Shown here piece after piece: positions 32,025 to 40,733 of a stretch of 64,000 nt of DNA; the stretch's first letter is position 1; each line of letters starts with the position of its first letter. The notes beneath the pieces were generated by a model. The model saw only the letters and a list, made by a program, of their open reading frames with translations. It was not told the origin of the DNA and did no database searches. The position numbers and the translations under genes are program-made. The stretch comes from Burkholderiales bacterium C2 (GTDB lineage Bacteria; Pseudomonadota; Gammaproteobacteria; Burkholderiales; Burkholderiaceae_C): positions 1-64,000 of the forward strand of contig SCOI01000025.1 of NCBI GenBank assembly GCA_005503085.1, written 5' to 3'.

Positions 32025-32079
32025 CGATACCGAGCCGGGACCGGCCCGAGACGACTTGGGCCGATCAGGCTCAGACACT
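32025..32079 (+). promoter_or_regulatory. Phased-repeat promoter element, copy 3 (toward the DUF4136 lipoprotein)
   Basis: CGATAC (32025), CGGGAC (32036) and CGAGAC (32047) are 11 bp apart; GACACT follows at 32074-32079 after 21 bp. It faces the lipoprotein gene at 32207, leaving a leader of about 120 bases in which I see no other structure. Confidence 0.6.
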
Positions 32080-32206
32080 GGTGCTCCCCGTTATGCGGCC
32101 GGCTTCGCCCAGCTCTACCGAACTTAGCTACGAATGGCCGAAGCACAGGCTGCCAAGCGCGCAAGCCCAGGTGCAAGCCCGGCAATTACCCACAAGGAAC
32201 CCCCTC

Positions 32207-32758
32207 ATGATCTCCAAACGTCGTTCACTGCTGCTTGGCCTGGCCGCCCTGACTCTCGGCCTGGCTGGATGCGCGGCCAAGCCCGATCTGTCCCGCATCC
32301 AGGATCCCACGGCCGACTTCAATGCCTACCGGACCTTCGCCATCCTGCCGGCACAGCCCGACGGCTATGCCTCGCTGATCGAGCGGCGCCTGATTTCCGC
32401 CGCGCGCAGCCAGCTCGAGCGGCGCGGCTATGTCTTCGACGAACTGGCGCCGGACCTGCTGGTGAATATCGCCGCGGTCGTCGAGGAGCGGCAGGGGCTG
32501 CGCGCCACGCCAGGAGGCTTCCCGGGCAGGGATGGCGTGGAGACCGAGGACTACCGCCTGGGTCGTCTGGCCATCGACCTGATCGATGCGCGTCGACGCG
32601 ATGTCGTCTGGCACAGCACCGCAGAAGGCCGGGTGAGCCCCGAGATGCTCCGCGATGCGGGCAGCGCGGCCGAGAAGGCGGTCGCGGCGGTCTTCGAGGG
32701 CTTCCCGGTCAAGCCCAAGGCGAAGGCCGTGGCGACCAGCACGGCGGTCTCCCGATAA
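32207..32758 (+). CDS. DUF4136-type lipoprotein
   Basis: A 183-residue protein from ATG 32207 with AAGGAA eight bases upstream. The lipobox TLGLAGCAA predicts acylation at Cys22. The body resembles DUF4136 lipoproteins (DFNAYRTFAILP near 40, then IERRLISAARSQLERRGY, DLLVNIAAVVEE, LAIDLIDARRRDVVWHSTAE and a final helix), which sit in the periplasm or outer membrane and whose function is unknown. It is controlled by promoter copy 3 if that element is real, and converges on the aromatic operon. Confidence 0.75.
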   Translation: MISKRRSLLLGLAALTLGLAGCAAKPDLSRIQDPTADFNAYRTFAILPAQPDGYASLIERRLISAARSQLERRGYVFDELAPDLLVNIAAVVEERQGLRATPGGFPGRDGVETEDYRLGRLAIDLIDARRRDVVWHSTAEGRVSPEMLRDAGSAAEKAVAAVFEGFPVKPKAKAVATSTAVSR

Positions 32759-32773
32759 GCCGCTGTCCGCCGG

Positions 32774-34660
32774 TCAGCCCGCCAGCTCGTAGCGGAAGGG
32801 AAACCGGCCCAGCACCCGGCGGGCGATCTCGGCCCCGGCTGGGTCCGCCAACGTGAGCTCGATGCGGATGCCGAGCTGGGGGTCATTGACCGCCACCAGG
32901 GCGGCGGCCGCAGCACCGGCTTCCTGCAGCGCCGTGCGCAGCGCGTCCTCGGTCTCACGCTGCTTCAGCTCGGGCTTGAAGATCTTGCCGACGCCGGTCA
33001 GCGGCAGGGCCGGCAAAACCCGGATCGCTTTGGGCAGCGCCGCACGCTCGCTGATCTCTTGCTTGGCGAAGGCCAGCAACTCGGCCTCGGTCGCGCTGGC
33101 GCCGGCCTTGAGCTGCACATAGGCCACGGGCAGTTCGCCTGCGTGAGCGTCGGGGCGCCCGACTGCGGCCACTAGCTGCACCGCCGGGTGCCGATGCAGC
33201 GGACCTTCGATGCTGGCGGGGTCGATATTGTGGCCGCCGCGGATGATCAGCTCCTTGCGCCGCCCGGTCAGGTAGAAATAGCCCTCGGCGTCCTGGCGAC
33301 CCAGGTCACCGGTGTTCAGCCAGCGTCGGCCGTCACCGCAGTCCACCCACAGGCCCCGGTTGTGCTCCCCCACCTTGTAGCCCTCGAACACATTCGGACC
33401 GCTGATCACCAGCAGACCGACCTCACCGACCTGGCAGTCGCGCACATAGTGGCCGGCTTCGTTCAGGATGATGGCCTTCATCGCCTGCCAGGGCAGGCGC
33501 AGGCCGATGGAGCCGAGGCGGCGCTCGCCCTCGGGAGGGTTGCAGCTGCTGACGCAGGTGGCCTCGGTCAGGCCATAGCCCTCCAGGATCTTCAGACCGG
33601 TGCGCTGCTCGAAGCTGCGCATCAGCTCCACCGGCATCGGCGCCGCGCCGCACAAGCCGTACTGCAGCGAACTCAGATCGCGGCCCGCCATCGGCTGCTG
33701 CAGCAGCGCGGCATACAAGGTCGGCACCGCGCTGAAGAAGTTGATGCGGTGGCGCTCCACCAGCTCCCAGAAGCGGCCGACGACGCCGCTGTCCCGATAG
33801 CCCTGCGGCGTGCCGAGAATCACATGGGCGCCGCGCGAGAAGGGCAGCAGGCCGGTGACCAGCACGGCGTTGACATGGAACAGCGGCAGCCCGCAGAAGA
33901 TGTTCTTGCCCGGCCCCATGCCCTCGCCGAGCAACTGGGCGACGGCGTGGGCATTGGCCACCTCGTTGCTATGCCTGCGCATCGCGATCTTGGGCGCTCC
34001 CGTGGTGCCGCCGGTGCAGAAATAAGAGGACAGCTCATCGGGCTCGAACTGGCGGCCGCTGACGAGCCGGTCGCTCGGCTGATAGCGGATGCCAGCGGTA
34101 AAGCCATGCACGCCGATCCGCCCGGGCAGCGCGGTGCAGGCTTGGGCCAGGGCCTCATCCGGCTCGGCCCCGCTGGGATCAAGCAGCAGCACCTGCCGCA
34201 GGCTTTGCACGTCACCGAGCACCGGCTGCAGCTTGCACCACAGCTCGGTGCCCGGCGCCAGCGTCACCAGCACCTTGGCTTGCGCGGCGATGAGCAGATC
34301 GGCGATGGCCACCGCCTCCAGCAGCGGATTGATCGGGAACACGATGCCGCTGGCCTGAGCCCCCCAGATCACCAGATGCGTCTGCGGCAGATTGGGCAGC
34401 ACGAAGGCGATCACGTCTGCAGGGCCAACGCCCAGCTCATGCAGCAGATTGGCGCTGGCGTGAATGCCCGCGAGCAGCTCGGCATAGGTCCAGACCTGGG
34501 CGTTCTCGTGATCCTCGACACGCGCGAAGAAAGACAGCGCCGGTGCTTCGGGATGGGCGGCTGCGGTGGCGCGGATCACCTCGTAGGTGCTGTTCGGCAG
34601 GGACGGGGGCGGCTCGGCCTCGATGGCCACCAGATCGATCTGCTTGGCGGTGCTTGTCAT
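32774..34660 (-). CDS. Acyl-CoA synthetase (AMP-forming)
   Basis: A 628-residue adenylating enzyme. Signature motifs are intact: the phosphate loop YFCTGGTTGAPK near 215, LEGYGLTEAT near 360, the TGD core motif in WLNTGDLGRQDAEGYFYLTG and the C-terminal catalytic lysine in TGVGKIFKPEL near 565. It would activate a carboxylic acid, probably an aromatic or side-chain acid from the pathway, to a CoA thioester. It is the last gene of a six-gene operon, 18 bases after the MDR gene. About 60 residues beyond the usual end (VNDPQLGIRIELTL) are extra. Confidence 0.85.
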   Translation of the reverse strand: MTSTAKQIDLVAIEAEPPPSLPNSTYEVIRATAAAHPEAPALSFFARVEDHENAQVWTYAELLAGIHASANLLHELGVGPADVIAFVLPNLPQTHLVIWGAQASGIVFPINPLLEAVAIADLLIAAQAKVLVTLAPGTELWCKLQPVLGDVQSLRQVLLLDPSGAEPDEALAQACTALPGRIGVHGFTAGIRYQPSDRLVSGRQFEPDELSSYFCTGGTTGAPKIAMRRHSNEVANAHAVAQLLGEGMGPGKNIFCGLPLFHVNAVLVTGLLPFSRGAHVILGTPQGYRDSGVVGRFWELVERHRINFFSAVPTLYAALLQQPMAGRDLSSLQYGLCGAAPMPVELMRSFEQRTGLKILEGYGLTEATCVSSCNPPEGERRLGSIGLRLPWQAMKAIILNEAGHYVRDCQVGEVGLLVISGPNVFEGYKVGEHNRGLWVDCGDGRRWLNTGDLGRQDAEGYFYLTGRRKELIIRGGHNIDPASIEGPLHRHPAVQLVAAVGRPDAHAGELPVAYVQLKAGASATEAELLAFAKQEISERAALPKAIRVLPALPLTGVGKIFKPELKQRETEDALRTALQEAGAAAAALVAVNDPQLGIRIELTLADPAGAEIARRVLGRFPFRYELAG

Positions 34661-34678
34661 GGTTGGGTCTCCGTGTGT

Positions 34679-35704
34679 TCAGGGCAGCAAGACTGCGCGG
34701 CCGGGCCGTCCGGCCGACACATGCTCGAAGGCCAGCTCAGCCTGGTCCAGCGACAGCGCAACGCCGACCGGCAGCGCGATGCGGCGCTCACGCAGACTGG
34801 TGGCGAGCGCTTCCAGGGCCTCGCGGTCGGGTTTGAAGACGGTCCAGGCGTAGCGTGCGCCCGGCGCGCGTGCGCTGACCCGGGCGCGCGCGGCGCGCCA
34901 GTCCTTGCGGCTGGCCCAGGCGCCGGCGAGCAGGCCCAGGCGGTCGACATGGCCGAGCAAAGGATGCACGGTGGTGGCCTGGCCCAGGGCCTTGGGACCA
35001 AGGCGGGAGGACAGCAGCGCCTCGTCGTCCCAGCTGCCGAAGTTCAGCACCGCGTCGAAGTCCTTGGGCAGCGACTCGATGTTGCCCGGGCCACGCTCGA
35101 TGGAGTGCTCGGCTCCCATGTCAAGGCCGAGCTGGCGCTGCCCGCGGCCACAAATGGTGGTCAGCCGGCTGCCCCAGGCGGTCAGCAGCTGCAGCGCGAG
35201 GCGGCCGAGGCCGCCGCTGGCGCCATTGATCAGCACGCGGGCCTGCCGGGCGTTGGACAGCGACAGGCCGGCACCATTTAGGGCCAGCCACATCGTCACG
35301 AAGGAGTAGGGCAGTGCGGCCAAAGCCGAGGGCGGCGAGTTCTTGTCGGCCAGCATCAATTGCTGCTGCGGCACGAGCACATGGGTGGCATGCGCTCCGC
35401 CTGCGCGACCCGTGGCCAACAGACCGAACACTTGTTGACCGGCCGTGAATTGGCTGACGCCGGGACCGACAGCCAGCACCTGACCGGCCAGGTCGTTGCC
35501 CAGCACCAGCGGAAAACGCCCGGCACCCTTCAGGGCCAGCAGACGCTGGCCATAGCCGGCAGCGCGCTTGGCGTCGATCGGGTTCACCGAGCTGGCCAGC
35601 ACACGCACCAGCACCTCGCCGCGACCGGGGCGGGGCAGCTCCGCGCGGCGGACTTCGAACTGGGGCGGCGTCGTGGGCGCCGTGCAAATGAGTTCACGCC
35701 GCAT
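34679..35704 (-). CDS. Zinc-independent MDR quinone/alkene oxidoreductase
   Basis: A 341-residue medium-chain dehydrogenase/reductase from ATG 35704, overlapping the hydroxylase stop by 11 bases. It has the GroES-like N-terminus (EVLVRVLASSVNPIDAKRAA) and a Rossmann domain with NGASGGLGRLALQLLTAWGS, the NADPH loop of quinone oxidoreductases, without the zinc ligands of alcohol dehydrogenases. It probably reduces an enone or quinone intermediate of the aromatic pathway. The substrate is not readable. Confidence 0.82.
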   Translation of the reverse strand: MRRELICTAPTTPPQFEVRRAELPRPGRGEVLVRVLASSVNPIDAKRAAGYGQRLLALKGAGRFPLVLGNDLAGQVLAVGPGVSQFTAGQQVFGLLATGRAGGAHATHVLVPQQQLMLADKNSPPSALAALPYSFVTMWLALNGAGLSLSNARQARVLINGASGGLGRLALQLLTAWGSRLTTICGRGQRQLGLDMGAEHSIERGPGNIESLPKDFDAVLNFGSWDDEALLSSRLGPKALGQATTVHPLLGHVDRLGLLAGAWASRKDWRAARARVSARAPGARYAWTVFKPDREALEALATSLRERRIALPVGVALSLDQAELAFEHVSAGRPGRAVLLP

Positions 35705-37328
35705 GGGGGGCACTCCTGGGATTGAGGGAAACAGTGGAGGGTTTTGGGGCCAGGGTCTGCAGCGCCCGGCGCAGCAGCGCCTCGCAGTGCAGGGCCGGAC
35801 CTTCGGCGAGGATGCAGCGGTCGGGCCTGACGAGGGCCACCCAGCCCAGCGGCACCTTGCGCGGCAGCAGCGCCTCGTCAAGCGCCTCCAGCCTGTGCTC
35901 CGGGGCTGCCAGGTGCAGGCCCTGAGAGCGCTGGCACCATTGCCAGACCCGGCCACCGGCGGCCTGCCAGCGCTGCAGCAGATCGGTCGGCAGACCCGCG
36001 CTGGGATCGACGCCAAAGCCGATCAAGGCCCAGCCCAGACCCAGCGCGTCATCGCTGAGAAGGGGCGACTCGCCTGTGGCCCGGCGAACCCAGCCTTGCG
36101 GCAGCATGGCGCCTGCGCGCAGCCGCTCGTGGCCGGGTTCGCGCCAGAACAGGCCTTCGTCGAAGGTGTTCTGCGGCTTGACTTTCAGGTCTTCGAACAG
36201 CGCACGGCCGGCCGGCAGCAGACGCAGCAAGCTCATCAGCCCGTGCACGGCGAAGGCCGTGGCGCGGTTCTGCGGCATCACGAGGGCGCCGAGCCTCAGG
36301 GCCAGCTTGATGATCTTCCGGGCGTGTGGGCGGCGCTCGGTGTCGTAGCTGTCGAGGATGTGCTGGCTGGCCTGGCCGCGCAGCACCCAGGCCAGCTTCC
36401 AGGCCAGATTGGCTGCATCGCGCAGCCCGGCCACCAGGCCCTGGCCGGCAAAGGGTGGCGTGATGTGGGCCGCATCGCCGGCGAGGAAGCAGCGGCCCTT
36501 GGAAAACCGCTTCACCTCGCGTGCATGAAAGCGGTAGACCGCCGTGCGCTCGATCCGGATGCTTTGGCTGTCGCACCAGGGCGCAAGCAGTTGGCGTACC
36601 GATTCCGGCCGCTCCATCTGCTCGGGCTTCTCGCCGGGGCGCAGCATGAACTCCCAGCGCTGGCGCCCGCCGGGTGCGACCATGCGTGGCGTCGGGCGCC
36701 GCGGGTCGCAGACGAACTCGACATGGTCGATCGGTGCGGGCACATCGAAGGCGTCGACGATCAGCCAGTCCTGCTGGAAGCTGCGACCCTCGAAGTCCAG
36801 GCCGAGCGCGCGCCGCACCAGCGAGTGGGCGCCGTCGGTGCCCACCATGTAGCGGGCGCGCACCTCGCTCAGCTGGCCGGTGGCGTCCTTCAGCTGGGCA
36901 TGGACCGAGCGACCATCGTCGACGAAGCTCTCCAGCTCGACGCCCAGCCGGGTCTCGACATCGGGGTACTGCGCGAGCTTGGCACGCAGCAGACGCTCAA
37001 GCTCCGGCTGGTAGAAGGTCACCAGGGCCGGGTGGCCGTCGATGATGCCGGCACTGTTGATGCGGGCGAAGCGACCGAACAGCGGCGAGCGGTACTGCAC
37101 CTCGGGGATCGCGATGGTCTCGAACTCACCATCACGCACGCCAGCCAGCTGCAGGATGCGCAGCGCCTCGTTGTCGAGCGCGATGGCGCGGGGCTTGTCG
37201 AAGATGGCGCCGGCCTTGTCGATGGCCAGCACGCGAACGCCGTAGCGACCCAGCAGATTGGCCAGCGCGGCGCCGACCGGGCCGAGGCCGACCAGCAGGA
37301 CCTCGGTGTCGATGGGCGATGTCGTCAT
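35694..37328 (-). CDS. FAD-dependent aromatic hydroxylase, MhpA-like
   Basis: A 544-residue flavoprotein monooxygenase. It carries the dinucleotide motif VGLGPVGAALANLLGRYG, the DG motif (GTDGAHSLVRRALG) and the GD motif (FLAGDAAHITPPFAGQGL) with the MhpA-style TPPFAGQG. Its length and C-terminal domain fit 3-(3-hydroxyphenyl)propionate hydroxylase relatives. It should add a hydroxyl next to an existing phenolic hydroxyl, giving a catechol for the dioxygenase. Its ATG overlaps the FAH gene stop (ATGA). The exact substrate is inferred only as a phenolic compound. Confidence 0.85.
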   Translation of the reverse strand: MTTSPIDTEVLLVGLGPVGAALANLLGRYGVRVLAIDKAGAIFDKPRAIALDNEALRILQLAGVRDGEFETIAIPEVQYRSPLFGRFARINSAGIIDGHPALVTFYQPELERLLRAKLAQYPDVETRLGVELESFVDDGRSVHAQLKDATGQLSEVRARYMVGTDGAHSLVRRALGLDFEGRSFQQDWLIVDAFDVPAPIDHVEFVCDPRRPTPRMVAPGGRQRWEFMLRPGEKPEQMERPESVRQLLAPWCDSQSIRIERTAVYRFHAREVKRFSKGRCFLAGDAAHITPPFAGQGLVAGLRDAANLAWKLAWVLRGQASQHILDSYDTERRPHARKIIKLALRLGALVMPQNRATAFAVHGLMSLLRLLPAGRALFEDLKVKPQNTFDEGLFWREPGHERLRAGAMLPQGWVRRATGESPLLSDDALGLGWALIGFGVDPSAGLPTDLLQRWQAAGGRVWQWCQRSQGLHLAAPEHRLEALDEALLPRKVPLGWVALVRPDRCILAEGPALHCEALLRRALQTLAPKPSTVSLNPRSAPHAA

Positions 37329-38281
37329 GGGGCGGTGATGCGGGTGTTTTGCTCGCCGAGGTCGATCAGCCCGTCATCGGTGCGGATCGAGGCCTGGATG
37401 CGGTCGCCGGGGCGCAGATAGGCGGGGTTGCTCAGGCCCTTGCGGATGAAGATGCGCCATTTGCCGGCTTCGCTGAGCAGGTGCTTGAGGACGAACATCA
37501 CCAGCTTGCCCGGCGCCCGGGCGGCGCAGCCCGCCGGCGTGCCGGTGGCAATCAGATCGCCGGCATGCAGATCGTGCATCGCGGCGAGCTCGGTCAGCGT
37601 AGCCGCCGGCTGGTGGATCATGTCGGCGCAATAGGCGTCCTGCCGGATCTGGCCATTCACCGCGAGCCGCATATGCAGCTCCGGCCAGCGCGCCCACTCC
37701 TGGGGCTGCAACAGCACCAGGCCCGGTCCGACCGGGCCGAAGCCGCGATAGCTCTTGCCCTTGTAGAACTGGCCCTGGGGCAGCTGGACATCGCGGGCCG
37801 ACAGGTCGTTGACGATGGTCACGCCCGCCAGCCATTGTGGCAGGTCCTCGGGCGTGACCTTCGTGCCCGCGGGCAGCGAGCGGCGCAGCACCAGTCCGAG
37901 TTCGATCTCGTAGTCCAGCAGCTGCACATGGGCGGGCCGGACCACTGGCGCGTCGGCCGCCGTGATGCAGGAAGAGGCCTTGGTAAAGATCGTATTGAAG
38001 GGGAAATTCTCCGGTCGCAGGCCCGACTCGGCGATGTGGCTGCGGTAGTTGACGCCCTGGCAGATGAACTGCTGCCGGTCGGTCACCGGAGCCAGCAACT
38101 CGACCTGGTCGAGCGGGATCGTGGCGCTTTGGGCCTCGGTGGCCCAGATCTGATCCCAGCAGTTCTCCAGCAGGTCACCGGTGCTGCGGGCCTGGCTGGC
38201 GAGCGGGGCGATGCTGCGGCCGAACAGGACACCCCAGTGAGGCCTGGCGTGGAGGGAAAAACGAACGACGGTACGTGACAT
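37325..38281 (-). CDS. Fumarylacetoacetate hydrolase family protein
   Basis: A 318-residue FAH-fold enzyme. Metal-site features are visible: FICQGVNYRSHIAESG near 70, LLDYEIELGLVL near 122 with the paired glutamates, VTIVNDLSARD near 155 and DLIATGTPAGCA near 245. In meta-cleavage pathways such enzymes hydrolyse or hydrate the ring-fission product. It lies 12 bases after the dioxygenase gene and is coupled to the hydroxylase, so it should act on the product of that ring cleavage. Confidence 0.85.
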   Translation of the reverse strand: MSRTVVRFSLHARPHWGVLFGRSIAPLASQARSTGDLLENCWDQIWATEAQSATIPLDQVELLAPVTDRQQFICQGVNYRSHIAESGLRPENFPFNTIFTKASSCITAADAPVVRPAHVQLLDYEIELGLVLRRSLPAGTKVTPEDLPQWLAGVTIVNDLSARDVQLPQGQFYKGKSYRGFGPVGPGLVLLQPQEWARWPELHMRLAVNGQIRQDAYCADMIHQPAATLTELAAMHDLHAGDLIATGTPAGCAARAPGKLVMFVLKHLLSEAGKWRIFIRKGLSNPAYLRPGDRIQASIRTDDGLIDLGEQNTRITAP

Positions 38282-38293
38282 GGTGATGATGAG

Positions 38294-39436
38294 TTAGAGC
38301 CAAGGGCGTGCCGGCGCATCGAGCGCGGCACTCAGCAGCTTCAGGCGCTGCGGCGTGATGGCCTTGCGGCGTATCAGCGCCAGCAGGCGCAGCAGCGTGG
38401 GCAGGTTTTTCTGCGGCTTCATCGAGGCCGGGGCGTCCTCGCCCCAGGCCCAGATGCCGCCGAATTCGAGCGGCGAATACTCGGTGGGCACCTCGGCGGT
38501 GAAGACATCGCCGTCGGTGTAGTGCTCGTACTCGAAGCCTTCGGGGTCGCACCAGTAGTCGAACAACTGGCTGCCCAGCAGATGGCGGCCTATGCCCCAC
38601 ACATGGCGGTGGCCCTGGGCGCGCAGCACCTGCTGGCCCTGGCCCAGGGCATCGAGGTCCAGCACCTCGTAGGCGCTGTGCTCGTACTTCTCGTCGATGC
38701 CGCCGACGATCACCAGCGTGTGGTGGTCGGCCGGCTGCGCGCCGAGGTCGAGCCGGCAGAAAGCCAGGTTCGGGCTGCCGTCCGGCAGGTATTGCACATC
38801 GGTCGGGATCAGGCCGAGCACCCTCAAATACCAGTGGGCCATGCCCGCGAAGTCCAGGGTCTGCAGCACCACATGGCCCAGTCGGACGACGCGCGCTGGC
38901 TCGATCGGTGTGCGAACAGTGCGGTTCACACGCGGGGTGCGGTCCGCCGTGTTGGTCAGCGGCGTCGCCGAGGCCCGCAGCGGCAGCGGCTCGACGCTCG
39001 GCTGTTGCTGGAGCAGCCAGACGCTGCGACCGCAGGGGTCCATCAGCTCGACGCCATAGCCGCCGGCTGGCAGCTCCTCGGGCCGCAACCATCGCGCGCC
39101 CAGCTCCTGGATATAGCGCTGCAGATCGGTGTCGCCTGACATTTGGAATGCCGGGCCGACGAAGCGGTCGCTGGATCCTGCCTGTGCGAGGGCGATGCAG
39201 GGTGCGGTACCGGTGCCGCGCGCGAGCAAGCGCTCGGGCGTGGCGCTGACGATATGAAAACCGAAGTCACGCCAGAAGCTTTCAGTGCGGGCCAGATCGC
39301 GCTTCTCCCAGCGCAGAAAGGCCAGCGCGGCGGCGCGTCCCAGCGCGGCCGGCCGCGCCAGCGGCTGAACGCCCGGCGGCAAGCGGCTCTCGGGAGAGGA
39401 CTCGGGCTGCCGGAGTACGGCGCGGTGAGCGGTCAC
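38294..39436 (-). CDS. Extradiol ring-cleavage dioxygenase (VOC superfamily)
   Basis: A 380-residue protein from GTG 39436, with AAGAGAG eight bases upstream; the TTG at 39454 is a weaker option. Two vicinal-oxygen-chelate modules are seen. The second holds the iron site: RLGHVVLQTLDF near 190, RHVWGIGRHLLGSQLFDYW near 275 and FEYEHYTDGD near 300, giving the His-His-Glu set. It should open a catechol ring meta to the hydroxyl pair. It lies between the FadL porin and FAH genes in the same operon. Confidence 0.83.
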   Translation of the reverse strand: MTAHRAVLRQPESSPESRLPPGVQPLARPAALGRAAALAFLRWEKRDLARTESFWRDFGFHIVSATPERLLARGTGTAPCIALAQAGSSDRFVGPAFQMSGDTDLQRYIQELGARWLRPEELPAGGYGVELMDPCGRSVWLLQQQPSVEPLPLRASATPLTNTADRTPRVNRTVRTPIEPARVVRLGHVVLQTLDFAGMAHWYLRVLGLIPTDVQYLPDGSPNLAFCRLDLGAQPADHHTLVIVGGIDEKYEHSAYEVLDLDALGQGQQVLRAQGHRHVWGIGRHLLGSQLFDYWCDPEGFEYEHYTDGDVFTAEVPTEYSPLEFGGIWAWGEDAPASMKPQKNLPTLLRLLALIRRKAITPQRLKLLSAALDAPARPWL

Positions 39437-39450
39437 GGTGAACTCTCTTG

Positions 39451-40623
39451 TCAAAAGCGGTGGTGATAGCCGAGCAAGACCATCTGGACCTTGCTCGTCA
39501 GTTGGGTGCCGGTGCTCGCGCCCGTGCCGGTCAAGGTGGTGCGTGGATTCAGCTCGTAGCCCAGGTTGATTTCGGCCTTGGGATCGAGCTGCAAGCTGGC
39601 GCCGAGCGTGAGGGCGCGCTGGTTGATCGAGGGCACCAGCAGGTTATGCAGGGTTCGGCTGCTGTCGATCTGTCGGCTGTTGCGGCTCAGGCCCGCGCGC
39701 AGGGTCCAGTGCTCATCGAGCTTCCAGGCCGCGCCGAGACGCAGCACCGGCTGATTGCGCCAGGCAAAGCCGCTCGGATCCTTCATGGCCTGGATATCGC
39801 CCCAGAGGATTCGCAGCCAGTCGGCGGCCAGGGTCAGGCGCTCGCTCGGCTGCCAAGCGAGGCCGAGGCCGTACTGCGCGGGAATGTCCAGACGACCGTT
39901 GCTGTAGGCCAGCAGATCCTGGTCGTAGCCCTTGAGCTTGCTCATGTGGGTGCGTGACTTGAGGTTGAGGCCGACACTCCAGTCCTGTGTCGGCTTCCAC
40001 AGCAGGCCGGCACGCAGGCCGGCACCGGTCGCGGACTGCTTACCGTGCCCTGGCACGGGGAAGAGGCCGCCAGGCACCGGCACGATCACGCCGTCGGCCT
40101 CGAATTGCTGCACGGCCATATTGAGACCCAGGCCGAGGGAAAGCTCGGGGCTGGGCGTCCAGGCGACGGCTGGAATCAGCTCCAGCACGCGCAGCGTCGT
40201 TTTGGCCTCGCCAGCGCCGGGAACCGGCAGTGCTTGCTGGCCATAGTCCGAGCCGGCGCCGCTGCCGGCGATGCTGAGCCCCACGGCCCAGGCCGGGTTC
40301 AGGCGCCAGTTGATGCCGCCTTCCGGAGAAATCTCCGTCTGCCGGTTACGCAGGCGGTTGCCGGGGAACACATAGTTGGCCGATGAGCGCCCGTTGAACA
40401 CCTGGGTGCCCAGGGTCCAGGAGGAGGGCAGCAGGCCCAGGCCGGCGGGATTGTTGGCGGTGGCCTCAGCGTCCAATGGCAGTGCTATGGAAGCCCCGCC
40501 CATCGCCGCGTTCTTGATGCCGTAGCCGCCGGGTTGAGCGCCGTTGACGGCCAGTACCGCGCCGTGGGCCGCCAGAGCTGCGGCGGCGATAGCAAGGTGA
40601 TTCAGTCTGCGAGTAGCTTGCAT
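39451..40623 (-). CDS. FadL/OmpP1-family outer-membrane channel for hydrophobic substrates
   Basis: A 390-residue beta-barrel protein, first gene of the aromatic operon. After a signal peptide (LNHLAIAAAALAAHGAVLAV) comes the FadL N-terminal plug signature (GYGIKNAAMGGASIALPLDA, then ATANNPAGLGLL), followed by many amphipathic strands ending in the terminal HHRF, the C-terminal aromatic expected for outer-membrane barrels. TodX and XylN are aromatic-uptake relatives. It would bring a hydrophobic aromatic compound into the cell for the enzymes encoded downstream. Confidence 0.88.
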   Translation of the reverse strand: MQATRRLNHLAIAAAALAAHGAVLAVNGAQPGGYGIKNAAMGGASIALPLDAEATANNPAGLGLLPSSWTLGTQVFNGRSSANYVFPGNRLRNRQTEISPEGGINWRLNPAWAVGLSIAGSGAGSDYGQQALPVPGAGEAKTTLRVLELIPAVAWTPSPELSLGLGLNMAVQQFEADGVIVPVPGGLFPVPGHGKQSATGAGLRAGLLWKPTQDWSVGLNLKSRTHMSKLKGYDQDLLAYSNGRLDIPAQYGLGLAWQPSERLTLAADWLRILWGDIQAMKDPSGFAWRNQPVLRLGAAWKLDEHWTLRAGLSRNSRQIDSSRTLHNLLVPSINQRALTLGASLQLDPKAEINLGYELNPRTTLTGTGASTGTQLTSKVQMVLLGYHHRF

Positions 40624-40671
40624 GTTGTTGTCTCCTGGTTTGTTTCTACGAACCTTGTGCCCACATCATAA

Positions 40672-40702
40672 TGACAATAGTGTCACCATGACAATAGCGT
40701 CG
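40672..40702. promoter_or_regulatory. Tandem operators between FadL operon and TetR gene
   Basis: TGACAATAGTGTCA (40672-40685) is a palindrome with five-base arms; TGACAATAGCGTCG (40689-40702) repeats it 17 bp further on with a weaker right arm. On the minus strand TTGTCA and TATGAT-like hexamers within these repeats could be the operon's -35 and -10. They are probable binding sites of the divergent TetR regulator. Confidence 0.65.
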
Positions 40703-40733
40703 TTATTACAAAAGACGCTGGCACAATCGACGC

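Noticed and set aside
31946-32054. Inverted repeat taken at first as transposon ends or a MITE
   Set aside because: Each arm keeps the same 11-11-21 spacing as two unlinked single copies, so a promoter pair explains it better; a mobile origin is left open in the findings.
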